A stretch of DNA of 27,238 bases from a virus: positions 1 through 27,238 of IMG/VR virus record IMGVR_UViG_3300049825_000330; one strand, given 5' to 3'. The notes below the pieces were generated by a model that worked only from the letters and a program-made list of their open reading frames with translations, made no database searches and had not been told where the DNA came from. The position numbers and the translations under genes are program-made. Shown here piece by piece: positions 21,451 through 27,238 of this stretch. Within the stretch, counting starts at the first letter, position 1, and each line of letters opens with the position of its first letter.

Positions 21451-23394
21451 ATGCCTCGTAATATCACGACCGGAATCTACGCCCGCCCCGTAGGGGTTGG
21501 CAATGATGTGCCCGCGACCAAGATCGGGTCAAACGATTCAAATCGCTGGATCGACGACGTTGAAGCCACGCTTAACCAAGTGTTGCCGATCAACATGGGC
21601 GGCACCGGGACCGATAAGCCAGCATCTGCCGAAGGGCTATTTGCTGGGCGCAATGCCTATGACGGCTACCCGGTGGGGTTCATCTATCGGGCAACTGATC
21701 GGAACGCTTCCTATATCCGCACGGCCCCGTCGGGCTGGAGTGTGGCGGTTGTGGAAAACGTCCCGGCCTCCCAGTACCTGCCCCATTATCCGAACCGCCC
21801 CAATGCGACGACGACCAACGCCTACTTGGTCCCGGCGGATGTGCGGTATATCCACCTTGATGGATTTTGGGTTGATGGAGACGTTGGCGAAAGCACTTAC
21901 AAGCGCCTCGCCAGTGTGCCGACAACGCTCAAGGTCCACCAATTCACGACCAACGCCGGAACGGTCGCGTGGGAGGCAATCCCGGATCAAGACGGCTGGC
22001 TGAACGCGGGTGCGTTTGCGATCAAGGCGAACGATTCTTCCTATGACAGCGCCCCAGGGTTGACGGAATTTTGCCTACAGGTCTGTGCCCTGAATTGCAA
22101 AGGCTCCGTTCCTGCCGGGAACATCTATATCAGGACCCAACTTGTATGGGACCTTACCACCGCTTTTGCCGGGGCCCCGATCATATGGGGTAAGGGAAAA
22201 GGCGTCACCTTTATCAGGGCCTTTCCGGCAGACTCGGTGCCGGGCCCGGCGTTCAAAATCACAAGCGCTCAGGGCTTGTCAGGAGCCGCCTTACAACATC
22301 CTGTCTTCTATGGATCATTTGGCTATTTCTCCATTTCGGGCGCGGTAAGCACGGGGGATCGGTCGCTTTTTTCCATTGGGAACGGGAATGTGCCCGGTTA
22401 TGTCCCTCCCCCATCGGTCCCTGACGCAACCCTTTCCGACGTGTATTTCAACGGGACGACGTTCACAAATATTGCGGTAGCCAATACCAGCGCTCTCAAT
22501 GTGGTGGGGAACGGCGCTGAAAACATTAGCTGTAAAATTTATGGGGCTGATGCTTGCGTCTTCGAAAGTTGCAGCTTCGCGGGCTTTAGGTCGCAACCGG
22601 GCGGAGCCGGGACTCCATATTTTTACAATAATTATGGGCTCTACGTCGCCCATTTTAACAACTGCGATGTTCGAGGCTGCACGGCGTCCGGCAAAATTGC
22701 GATTTCCTTCAAAGAAGGCAAAATCATCGCCAATCGGTTCAACATATTGGTTAGCGTTTCCGGCACCGCACTAAAAATCATCAATAGAACCGCTGCCACT
22801 GGCGGAATTTCGGTGTTCAGCAACACATGGAACGGCGGGGCAGTTTCGGACTGTGAATATGGAATCGATGCGCCTTCGCAAGGGAATAACAGGATTTTTG
22901 GCGTCTACACGGCAGAAGGAAAGGGCGCGTTTGAGCTTGGCCGCGTGGTCAATCCGACGGCCCGCGATGGCTCATGGGGCGGGCTCGGGTGGATTTGGCC
23001 GGATCAAAACTTTGACTGGCTTGGGCGAAACGTTTACGAATTTAATCCGGGGCCTCCGCCGGTCATCGTCTATGCCTTGATGCCGACACTTCCGGCTGAC
23101 GATAGCGCGATCAACACGACATGGATTCGCAACTGGTTCCTAACTCCGATTGAGATCAGCCTGTACACAACCAACGTGTCACCAGGCTCCAGCTTGATCT
23201 ATAAGCGAAATTGGGATGACGACAGCATCGCGGCAGGCGGCACGTTGGGTAACATCCTGTATGGGCGTATGCAGGCAAACCTGATGTTTATCCTTGCGCC
23301 GGGCGAAAGTTTCCAATGGGTTCACCAAACCAGCACTGGCGCGGGCAACCCGCTTGGCCGCACGATGCGGCTTAGGCAATGGAATGGAACATAG
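21451..23394 (+). CDS. tailspike/receptor-binding protein, beta-helical (647 aa)
   Basis: AGGAAG precedes ATG 21451. The N-terminal 70 residues contain LPINMGGTGTDKPASAEGLF, the GGTG-type motif of phage fibers, and should attach to the tail. Residues 70-120 include a GYPVGFIYRAT segment. From about residue 200 the chain is rich in Asn, Gly and Ser with short regular strands (YFSISGAVSTGDRSLFSIG, LNVVGNGAENISCKIYG, CVFESCSFAGF, FNNCDVRGCTASG), as in right-handed beta-helix spikes that bind or cut surface polysaccharide. Several Cys residues are present. I cannot point to catalytic residues. Base composition is more AT-rich than the neighbours around 22,400-22,900, consistent with exchange of the host-recognition part. 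Confidence 0.75.
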   Translation: MPRNITTGIYARPVGVGNDVPATKIGSNDSNRWIDDVEATLNQVLPINMGGTGTDKPASAEGLFAGRNAYDGYPVGFIYRATDRNASYIRTAPSGWSVAVVENVPASQYLPHYPNRPNATTTNAYLVPADVRYIHLDGFWVDGDVGESTYKRLASVPTTLKVHQFTTNAGTVAWEAIPDQDGWLNAGAFAIKANDSSYDSAPGLTEFCLQVCALNCKGSVPAGNIYIRTQLVWDLTTAFAGAPIIWGKGKGVTFIRAFPADSVPGPAFKITSAQGLSGAALQHPVFYGSFGYFSISGAVSTGDRSLFSIGNGNVPGYVPPPSVPDATLSDVYFNGTTFTNIAVANTSALNVVGNGAENISCKIYGADACVFESCSFAGFRSQPGGAGTPYFYNNYGLYVAHFNNCDVRGCTASGKIAISFKEGKIIANRFNILVSVSGTALKIINRTAATGGISVFSNTWNGGAVSDCEYGIDAPSQGNNRIFGVYTAEGKGAFELGRVVNPTARDGSWGGLGWIWPDQNFDWLGRNVYEFNPGPPPVIVYALMPTLPADDSAINTTWIRNWFLTPIEISLYTTNVSPGSSLIYKRNWDDDSIAAGGTLGNILYGRMQANLMFILAPGESFQWVHQTSTGAGNPLGRTMRLRQWNGT

Positions 23395-23404
23395 GAGAGA
23401 TAGT

Positions 23405-24223
23405 ATGCCCCGTAAATCGACTGACGCAATCGTGGTTCACTGCACCGCTACGCTGGAACACCAACCGTTTGCCGTCCCGGCTATCCGGGCCATGCACAAG
23501 GCGCGAGGTTTTTCAGATATCGGATATCACTACCTGATCGGCCTCAAGGGCGAGGTTTGGGAAGGCCGCAAGCCCGAAAATTCGGTGGGCGCGCACGTGC
23601 AGGGCTACAATTCGAACACCATGGGAATCTCCTATGTGGGCGGATTGGCGAGTACCAATGGGGCGCCGAAAGACACGCGGACGCCGGAGCAACTCCAGGC
23701 CATGGCGGGACTGCTCCGCAAGCTTTCGGCCAAGTACCCGAAGGCGGTCATTCTGGGCCATCGGGACCTTTCGGAGGACAAAAACCGCGACGGCAAGATT
23801 ACGCCCAACGAATGGATGAAATCCTGCCCGTGCTTCGACGCAGGCGCGTGGGCCAATTCCATTGGGCTGCCGGGCGGGAAGTGCATTAACGGCAGATTCT
23901 CTCGCCTATCCGTTGGCGCAACCGTTTCACAACCCGTCCCGGTGAAACCCGCAAAGCCGAGCATCATTTCAAGCTTGCCCCCGGAACCCGTACCTTTTTT
24001 CCCGGCACCTCCACCAGTTCCCCCAGCTCAAAAGCCCTTTGTGGCCGTTCCGGCCCCACAGGCGGCCCCTACAGCGTCTCCAGTCGTGGCCGCCCCTACC
24101 CCGCCCCTAGCCCCGCCGACCCTTGTTGTGGCTAATCCTCCGGTCACGGCGGCCCCCGATCCCGCGCCGCCTCAGGTTTCGACCGGATGGACATGGCCTT
24201 TCAGCCGTTTTTGGAGGTTCTAG
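23405..24223 (+). CDS. endolysin: N-acetylmuramoyl-L-alanine amidase (272 aa)
   Basis: ATG 23405 follows AGGAGAG, whose first bases are in the previous stop. Residues 1-150 are an amidase_2 (T7 lysozyme-like) domain that cuts the bond between MurNAc and the peptide. The zinc ligands are visible as His12 (VVHCTAT), His119 (GHRDL) and Cys141 (KSCPCFD), with Tyr near residues 41-43 and Lys139 in place of the T7 lysozyme Tyr46 and Lys128. The SEDKNRDGKITPNEW insertion between His119 and Cys141 is common in phage amidases of this type. Residues 185-258 are a Pro/Ala-rich linker and the chain ends with TGWTWPFSRFWRF, an aromatic basic tail. There is no signal peptide, so export needs a holin. Confidence 0.9.
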   Translation: MPRKSTDAIVVHCTATLEHQPFAVPAIRAMHKARGFSDIGYHYLIGLKGEVWEGRKPENSVGAHVQGYNSNTMGISYVGGLASTNGAPKDTRTPEQLQAMAGLLRKLSAKYPKAVILGHRDLSEDKNRDGKITPNEWMKSCPCFDAGAWANSIGLPGGKCINGRFSRLSVGATVSQPVPVKPAKPSIISSLPPEPVPFFPAPPPVPPAQKPFVAVPAPQAAPTASPVVAAPTPPLAPPTLVVANPPVTAAPDPAPPQVSTGWTWPFSRFWRF

Positions 24224-24226
24224 CCC

Positions 24227-24301
24227 ATGTTGTCGATCCTGGTTTCGGTGCTGGTCGTCGTGGTCGCGTTCTTCGTGGCCGGGGCGATAGTCAAATCGTG
24301 A
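24227..24301 (+). CDS. 24-residue membrane peptide
   Basis: GGAGG at 24213-24217 is 9 bases before ATG 24227. The product is almost entirely one hydrophobic segment (LVSVLVVVVAFFVAGAIV) followed by Lys-Ser. Its TGA overlaps the next GTG as GTGA. It is too short for family recognition; the composition and coupling argue for a real single-span membrane peptide in the lysis region. Confidence 0.55.
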   Translation: MLSILVSVLVVVVAFFVAGAIVKS

Positions 24302-24411
24302 CGCTACTCCGCGCCGGGCTCGCCTTTCCATTCTTGGCGGCAGGCGTGTTCTTCGCCTTTGTCGGCGACTCGCTGGTAAATCTTGGGATAGGAATTCAGG
24401 GTCAACCATGA
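24298..24411 (+). CDS. 37-residue membrane peptide
   Basis: GTG 24298 overlaps the stop before it, and TGA 24409-24411 overlaps the next ATG. The product has one membrane segment, LAFPFLAAGVFFAFVG, and a short polar end (GIQGQP). A longer frame from 24187 would overlap the amidase C-terminus and is not supported by an SD. No family is recognised. Confidence 0.5.
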   Translation: MTLLRAGLAFPFLAAGVFFAFVGDSLVNLGIGIQGQP

Positions 24412-24575
24412 TTTCAGGCATCACCGCGATTTTGTTGACTGCGCTTGTTTCTGTAGTGGCGGTTGTCGCCATAGCGGCGTTCGTCGAAATCACCCCCGCG
24501 CTCGCATCGGTGTTCACGGCGGGGATTACCGTCATAGGGCAGATCGCGATGAAGCACGTCGAAACGCTGAAATAA
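24408..24575 (+). CDS. 55-residue membrane protein, holin candidate
   Basis: ATG 24408 overlaps the previous stop as ATGA; CAGGG is just upstream. Residues 4-26 form a strong membrane segment (ITAILLTALVSVVAVVAIAA). Residues 31-47 (ALASVFTAGITVIGQIAM) could form a second, and the end is basic (KHVETLK). Two spans with a charged C-terminus in the lysis region fit a class II-type holin, which would release the signal-less amidase. The gene at 25856-26050 is a rival candidate. Confidence 0.55.
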   Translation: MISGITAILLTALVSVVAVVAIAAFVEITPALASVFTAGITVIGQIAMKHVETLK

Positions 24576-24592
24576 CTCAAAGGAGACCTGCC

Positions 24593-24961
24593 ATGTCAGA
24601 CGACAAGAAACCCCAGAAAGAAATCATGCCATCCGCGCAAGCGGCGAGCAACGAATTCATGGAACTTCGCGAGAAGGGCTATCAGTTCATGCACCAAGCC
24701 GTGCTGGCCTATAACGCCGAGCAGGCCTGCAAGAAGGAATTGCTCAAGAAATACCCCCAGATGATGGTTGCGGACACGGGCGAGATCGAGGTTGCGTTGC
24801 TTGGCTTCCTCAAGACCGGAGCCGAGGTCCTGGCCATGCATCGCAAGGCCTCGGAAATTTTCCGCAAGTTTGGCGAACCGCTTCCTCTGCCGCCCGATGA
24901 CTATCCGACTGACATTCCGGAATTCACCGAGATGGCCACCAGGCCGTTGTTCCGCCGCTAA
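24593..24961 (+). CDS. hypothetical soluble helical protein (122 aa)
   Basis: AGGAGA precedes ATG 24593. The chain is charged and helical: a Lys/Glu-rich start, FMELREKGYQFMHQAVLAYN, KKELLKKYPQM, then VALLGFLKTGAEVLAMHRKA and a Pro-rich PLPPDDYPTDIPEF tail. No membrane segment or signal is seen, so it is the one clearly soluble protein in a block of membrane genes. No family is recognised. It ends in TAATG with the next gene. Confidence 0.6.
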   Translation: MSDDKKPQKEIMPSAQAASNEFMELREKGYQFMHQAVLAYNAEQACKKELLKKYPQMMVADTGEIEVALLGFLKTGAEVLAMHRKASEIFRKFGEPLPLPPDDYPTDIPEFTEMATRPLFRR

Positions 24962-25461
24962 TGACGTTCTGGCCTGATAGCGGGTGGGGGATCGCGTTCG
25001 TAACGCTGCTTCTTCTAAGCAGCGTTTACGCAATTTCGACCCCACGCCCTCAATACCGGATCGCCGCCATCCTGTGGGCCGGATGGTTCTTGACGCGGTC
25101 AATCGACTACATACAGCACGATGCGACGTATCTGTGGGCCCTGCTCGATGTGGCGTTCATCATGGCCTTCATTCTTGAGGCCAGCACGGCGGCGTTACTG
25201 TGCGCGGCATTCTTCGTCGTCCCGCTCAACGTCGATTTGATCGGGCTCTTCACGGAAATCAAGTTCAACGCCGCTGCATCGGTTTTCGAAGGCGCGGGGT
25301 ATCTCTCAATGGCATTCATGACCGGGGCGGCCTATGATGATCATGGACGTGGTAGCCGCCTTAGCGGTTATCTTGGCAGGCGGGCTTTCAGATGGTCTCA
25401 TCGTATACACCCTCTACAGGCTCGGACTCCGGCCCCGCCACCTCGCAGACTTACTCGTTAG
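24961..25461 (+). CDS. multi-span membrane protein (166 aa)
   Basis: ATG 24961 overlaps the previous stop. About four or five membrane segments are visible: residues 9-26 (IAFVTLLLLSSVYAI), 34-45, 57-90 (ALLDVAFIMAFILEAS then ALLCAAFFVVPL) and 110-122 (YLSMAFMTGAAY). The final 42 residues are strongly basic and lack hydrophobic order. In that part the third-base GC is low and another gene (25334-25510) uses the other frame, so the tail looks like sequence fixed mainly by the overlapping gene. Function is unknown; a holin or antiholin role is possible. Confidence 0.55.
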   Translation: MTFWPDSGWGIAFVTLLLLSSVYAISTPRPQYRIAAILWAGWFLTRSIDYIQHDATYLWALLDVAFIMAFILEASTAALLCAAFFVVPLNVDLIGLFTEIKFNAAASVFEGAGYLSMAFMTGAAYDDHGRGSRLSGYLGRRAFRWSHRIHPLQARTPAPPPRRLTR

Positions 25462-25510
25462 AGCCTGGAACGCAATTTCCATGGCGGCGAAACGCTTCAC
25501 AGATGGGTAA
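25334..25510 (+). CDS. 58-residue membrane protein, overlapping reading frame
   Basis: ATG 25334 follows GGGGCGG. The product has a membrane segment at residues 5-28 (VVAALAVILAGGLSDGLIVYTL), then a basic amphipathic helix (LRPRHLADLLVRAW). Third-base GC is high in this frame across the overlap with 24961-25461, so this is the frame under protein selection there. It overlaps the next gene by 8 bases. No family is recognised. Confidence 0.55.
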   Translation: MMIMDVVAALAVILAGGLSDGLIVYTLYRLGLRPRHLADLLVRAWNAISMAAKRFTDG

Positions 25511-25736
25511 CGGGAATGGAAACGACGAATACGGCGTCTATGAGCGGCTCGCGGCCCTCGAAACGGACTACAAGCACCTCATGAAAAAAGTCGAGGACAA
25601 CACAGCGCCGAAGCCGAGCGACAAGTCCGTGTTCGGACTATCTGAAAAGTTCGTTTTCTGGCTGCTCATCATTGCCGCTGCGAGTGGCAATCTACCGGGT
25701 GTCATCGAAGCTTTTGCAAAGGTGGTGACCAAATGA
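25503..25736 (+). CDS. XhlA-like holin accessory protein (77 aa)
   Basis: I choose ATG 25503, which overlaps the previous stop; an in-frame start at 25392 lies well inside the other gene. Residues 10-32 (YGVYERLAALETDYKHLMKK) form a short coiled coil, residues 33-48 a linker, and residues 49-62 (KFVFWLLIIAAASG) a membrane segment. This coiled-coil plus single span layout is that of the hemolysin XhlA family, small proteins found beside holins and amidases. The stop overlaps the next start as ATGA. Confidence 0.6.
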   Translation: MGNGNGNDEYGVYERLAALETDYKHLMKKVEDNTAPKPSDKSVFGLSEKFVFWLLIIAAASGNLPGVIEAFAKVVTK

Positions 25737-25813
25737 TGAAAGCCGCAATCGTGTTTGTGCTAGTGCTCCCCGTGTTGAGGGTTGTCCTCGGCTTCATGGG
25801 GGCAGGTTTCTAA
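25733..25813 (+). CDS. 26-residue membrane peptide
   Basis: ATG 25733 overlaps the previous stop as ATGA. The product is one hydrophobic stretch (AAIVFVLVLPVLRVVLGFMG) with a Pro and an Arg in the middle. It is the third very short membrane peptide in the block and is followed by a GC-rich hairpin. No family is recognised. Confidence 0.45.
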   Translation: MMKAAIVFVLVLPVLRVVLGFMGAGF

Positions 25814-25818
25814 CCCGC

Positions 25819-25835
25819 GCCGGGCGGCTCCCGGC
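25819..25835 (+). other. GC-rich hairpin between lysis genes
   Basis: GCCGGG (25819-25824) and CCCGGC (25830-25835) pair perfectly around CGGCT. There is no T run, so it is not a standard terminator; it may protect mRNA or separate translation of the flanking genes. Confidence 0.4.
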
Positions 25836-25855
25836 TTCACAGAAAGGCAACACAC

Positions 25856-26050
25856 ATGACTGGACTCAACCCCGCAGCACTCTCGAAAATCAACTGGACT
25901 CAGGTGGTTTCCGCAGGCGCGATGCTGCTTACCGTTTTCGGCCTCGACATCGATCCGGCCACACAGGTCAAGATCGTGGCGTTCATCGGCTTCGCCGGTC
26001 AGGCGCTGACGATGGTGTTCCGCACGTTCTTCACCGGCGGCGCGAAGTAA
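25856..26050 (+). CDS. two-span membrane protein, holin candidate (64 aa)
   Basis: AAGG lies upstream of ATG 25856. Residues 15-30 (TQVVSAGAMLLTVFGL) and 39-58 (KIVAFIGFAGQALTMVF) are two membrane segments joined by DIDPATQV, with a short Gly/Lys end. A two-span protein with both ends probably on the same side, directly before the spanins, is the commonest place for a holin. It is the best single candidate among the small membrane proteins for release of the amidase. Confidence 0.6.
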   Translation: MTGLNPAALSKINWTQVVSAGAMLLTVFGLDIDPATQVKIVAFIGFAGQALTMVFRTFFTGGAK

Positions 26051-26051
26051 C

Positions 26052-26270
26052 ATGCTCGCTGGCATCCTGTCCCTGTTTCGCTTGTTGGCGACGGCGGTCG
26101 GCTGGGCTAAGACTCGACAAGAGCAAGCCACCGGGGCAGCGATGCAGCGTGGCGCAGACGCGGAGGCGGAGAATGAACGGTTACGGCGTGTGCTTGCTGG
26201 CAGGTCTAAGCCTCTTGACGGCGGCCTGCCAGCCCCTGACCCAAACGACCGGGCGGACCGCGAGCCCTAG
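26052..26270 (+). CDS. inner-membrane spanin (Rz-like, 72 aa)
   Basis: ATG 26052 follows the previous stop by one base. The N-terminus has one membrane segment (ILSLFRLLATAVGW), followed by a charged helix (EAENERLRRVLAG) and a Pro/Asp-rich tail. That is the layout of an inner-membrane spanin, though this one is short. The next gene begins inside it in another frame and codes for a lipoprotein, the typical Rz/Rz1 overlap. Together they would bridge and fuse the inner and outer membranes at the end of lysis. Confidence 0.65.
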   Translation: MLAGILSLFRLLATAVGWAKTRQEQATGAAMQRGADAEAENERLRRVLAGRSKPLDGGLPAPDPNDRADREP

Positions 26271-26385
26271 ACCGGCGGCCTGCGACGTGTTCCGCCAACT
26301 GTCATACAACAGCAAGCGGGACACGGCGGAAACCGTCAAGGGCGTCCGCGAGCACAACCGGGATTATGGAGCCTATTGCCCATGA
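26173..26385 (+). CDS. outer-membrane spanin lipoprotein (Rz1-like, 70 aa)
   Basis: ATG 26173 has GGAGGCGGAG just upstream and starts inside the previous gene in another frame. Residues 1-19 (GVCLLAGLSLLTAAC) form a lipoprotein signal ending at Cys19. The mature part is Thr/Pro/Arg-containing and ends DTAETVKGVREHNRDYGAYC, a pattern I associate with small phage lipoproteins of this position. A longer in-frame start at 26149 would place charged Arg residues before the signal and is less likely. It extends beyond the Rz-like gene and ends in an ATGA overlap with the next. Confidence 0.65.
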   Translation: MNGYGVCLLAGLSLLTAACQPLTQTTGRTASPRPAACDVFRQLSYNSKRDTAETVKGVREHNRDYGAYCP

Positions 26386-26576
26386 TCATGCTTTTCGTCG
26401 TCGCCTGCCTGTCCGACGATCCGCAGTCCTGTAAGCGGATCGACTTCCCCCAGACGTTCGAAACCAAGCAGGAATGCAACGCCCACTTCGTCCCCGGTAT
26501 GCTGGCATTCGCCCAGACGTACCCGCAATGGCGCATTCTCTTTATCGGGTGCGGCCCAGAGGAAGTTTCGCTATGA
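26382..26576 (+). CDS. small Cys-containing hypothetical protein (64 aa)
   Basis: ATG 26382 overlaps the previous stop as ATGA. A hydrophobic start (MIMLFVVACL) may be a short signal or membrane anchor. The rest has spaced Cys residues (C9, C19, one in ECNAHF, one in GCGPEE), an aromatic QTYPQWRILFIG segment and few charges, as expected of a small disulfide-containing exported protein. No family is recognised. It is coupled to the nuclease-like gene by ATGA. Confidence 0.55.
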   Translation: MIMLFVVACLSDDPQSCKRIDFPQTFETKQECNAHFVPGMLAFAQTYPQWRILFIGCGPEEVSL

Positions 26577-27058
26577 AGGCCACCACAGCCTTATTTCTGT
26601 GCCTCCTAGGGGCATCCCATGTGGGGGCGGCGGATGTAGCATACCCCGTCTATGAACCCTTCAAGGCCAAGATACTCCGGGCGGCAGATGGCAACACGTT
26701 CACGGCGCGCGCCTTGGATTGCGGCCCGGCGGCGCTGTGTGACTTCACGATCCGCATCTTCGCCCTTGATACACCGGAATCCCGGCGGGGCGGCGGGCTG
26801 GCGGGAGCCAAGTGCGAAAAGGAACGCCGTCTCGGCATCATCGCCAAGACGTTCGCGAAGCAAAAGATGCTGGACGAAATCGTAACCGTTGTTCCTCTCC
26901 AACGCGCACAGCAGACAGACCCTAGAGGGCGCTTCCTCGCGTCAGTGACGTTGAAGGACGGAACCGATTACGCGAAGATGATGATCCGGACGGGGAACGG
27001 CAGGTTCTATGATCCGGCGGCGGCTGGTGATTTCAAGAAGCCGGACTATTGTCACTAG
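26573..27058 (+). CDS. secreted staphylococcal nuclease-like protein (161 aa)
   Basis: I start at ATG 26573 (ATGA overlap), not the longer in-frame start at 26474. Residues 1-20 are a signal peptide (TALFLCLLGASHVGA). Residues 30-155 follow the SNase fold: ILRAADGNTF, then TIRIFALDTPES, a helix with EKERRLGIIAKTFAKQ, and TDPRGRFLASV. By analogy with SNase, Arg61 matches Arg35, Asp66 Asp40, Glu69 Glu43 and Arg120 Arg87. The calcium-binding Asp21 of the DGDT motif is Asn41 here (DGNT), so activity may be weak or altered. Extra Cys residues (50, 56, 81, 160) may form disulfides in the periplasm. Candidate roles are degrading DNA released at lysis, excluding superinfecting DNA, or a non-catalytic one. 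Confidence 0.75.
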   Translation: MKATTALFLCLLGASHVGAADVAYPVYEPFKAKILRAADGNTFTARALDCGPAALCDFTIRIFALDTPESRRGGGLAGAKCEKERRLGIIAKTFAKQKMLDEIVTVVPLQRAQQTDPRGRFLASVTLKDGTDYAKMMIRTGNGRFYDPAAAGDFKKPDYCH

Positions 27059-27078
27059 GGCCATCACTCTCTCCTATC

Positions 27079-27115
27079 TGGCCTATGGCCATTTGCGCGC
27101 CGTCCGCTAGACGGC
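27079..27115 (+). other. two small hairpins after the last gene
   Basis: The stretch 27059-27181 has no gene. It holds TGGCC-TAT-GGCCA (27079-27091) and GCCGTC-CGCTA-GACGGC (27099-27115), each a perfect stem. Neither is followed by a T run. They may be mRNA end-stabilising structures before the terminator. Confidence 0.4.
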
Positions 27116-27181
27116 TGGTTCGAAACTCACGGTGACACGAACTCCCGGCAAGAGTTGGTTTTATTCGCTAAGCCTTAATCG

Positions 27182-27215
27182 GCCCTCGGCTCCCCAGCCG
27201 GGGGCTTTTGTGTTT
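27182..27215 (+). terminator. strong Rho-independent terminator of the late operon
   Basis: Bases 27182-27191 pair with 27196-27205 (10 bp with one wobble) around the loop CCCC, followed by TTTTGTGTTT. It lies after the nuclease-like gene, with no further gene visible to the window end at 27238. Confidence 0.9.
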
Positions 27216-27238
27216 CAGCGAGTGTTCCAATCTTCAAT

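Noticed and set aside
25819-25840. GC hairpin as a terminator inside the lysis genes
   Set aside because: Only TTC follows the stem, so there is no usable T tract.
27110-27135. T-loop-like GGTTCGAAA after the last gene, possible tRNA or att site
   Set aside because: No T stem or acceptor stem pairing, and no integrase or repeated core in the window.
1-27238. CRISPR array, insertion sequence or transposase
   Set aside because: No regularly spaced repeats, no terminal inverted repeats around a gene and no transposase-like protein were seen.

Overview
The window looks like most of the late (virion and lysis) half of a short-tailed, podovirus-like phage or prophage. The host is probably an alphaproteobacterium. 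That placement is an inference from the high GC content, the small-terminase type, the small spanin pair and the amidase type; nothing in the sequence names the host. Apart from one divergent regulatory unit, all genes run on the + strand, packed with ATGA, GTGA or TAATG overlaps and good Shine-Dalgarno (SD) sites.

Layout. (1) Positions 1-1091 are the end of an earlier operon: a truncated gene, a NusG/RfaH-type elongation-factor paralog and three small proteins. (2) Positions 1092-1698 hold no convincing gene but many perfect hairpins, including a 14-bp helix that closes a three-way junction. Almost all wobble pairs are G-U in the + sense, so I propose a large structured non-coding RNA. (3) Positions 1699-2151 form a divergent switch: a leftward mini-operon (26-residue peptide, then a helix-turn-helix protein) facing a rightward TTGACA-type promoter, with inverted repeats between and over the promoters. 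(4) Positions 2186-4921 carry small unknown genes, a candidate small terminase and a clear large terminase. (5) Positions 4987-12907 are the head module: portal, virion proteins (one with a strict 23/24-residue repeat), scaffold, major capsid protein and a decoration-like protein, ending at a strong internal terminator. (6) Positions 12961-23394 encode the connector and tail: adaptor, tail tubular B/gp10-like protein, GNAT-like protein, a protein with an S74 chaperone end, a tail-lysozyme protein, an ejection-like protein and a beta-helical tailspike. (7) Positions 23405-27058 are a lysis region: zinc amidase, about ten small membrane or lipoprotein genes including holin candidates and overlapping spanins, then a secreted small protein and a secreted nuclease-like protein. 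A strong terminator at 27182-27215 closes the unit.

How the parts may work together (inference): the rightward promoter at 2124-2151 could drive about 25 kb of late genes. The NusG paralog, possibly with the structured RNA, could help polymerase pass the terminator at 12916-12949. The helix-turn-helix protein would set when the switch fires. The candidates for something new are the structured RNA, the repeated RAF motif shared by the scaffold and its neighbours, the 23/24-residue FG repeat and the crowded membrane-protein lysis region. No integrase, replication gene, tRNA or CRISPR array was recognised.
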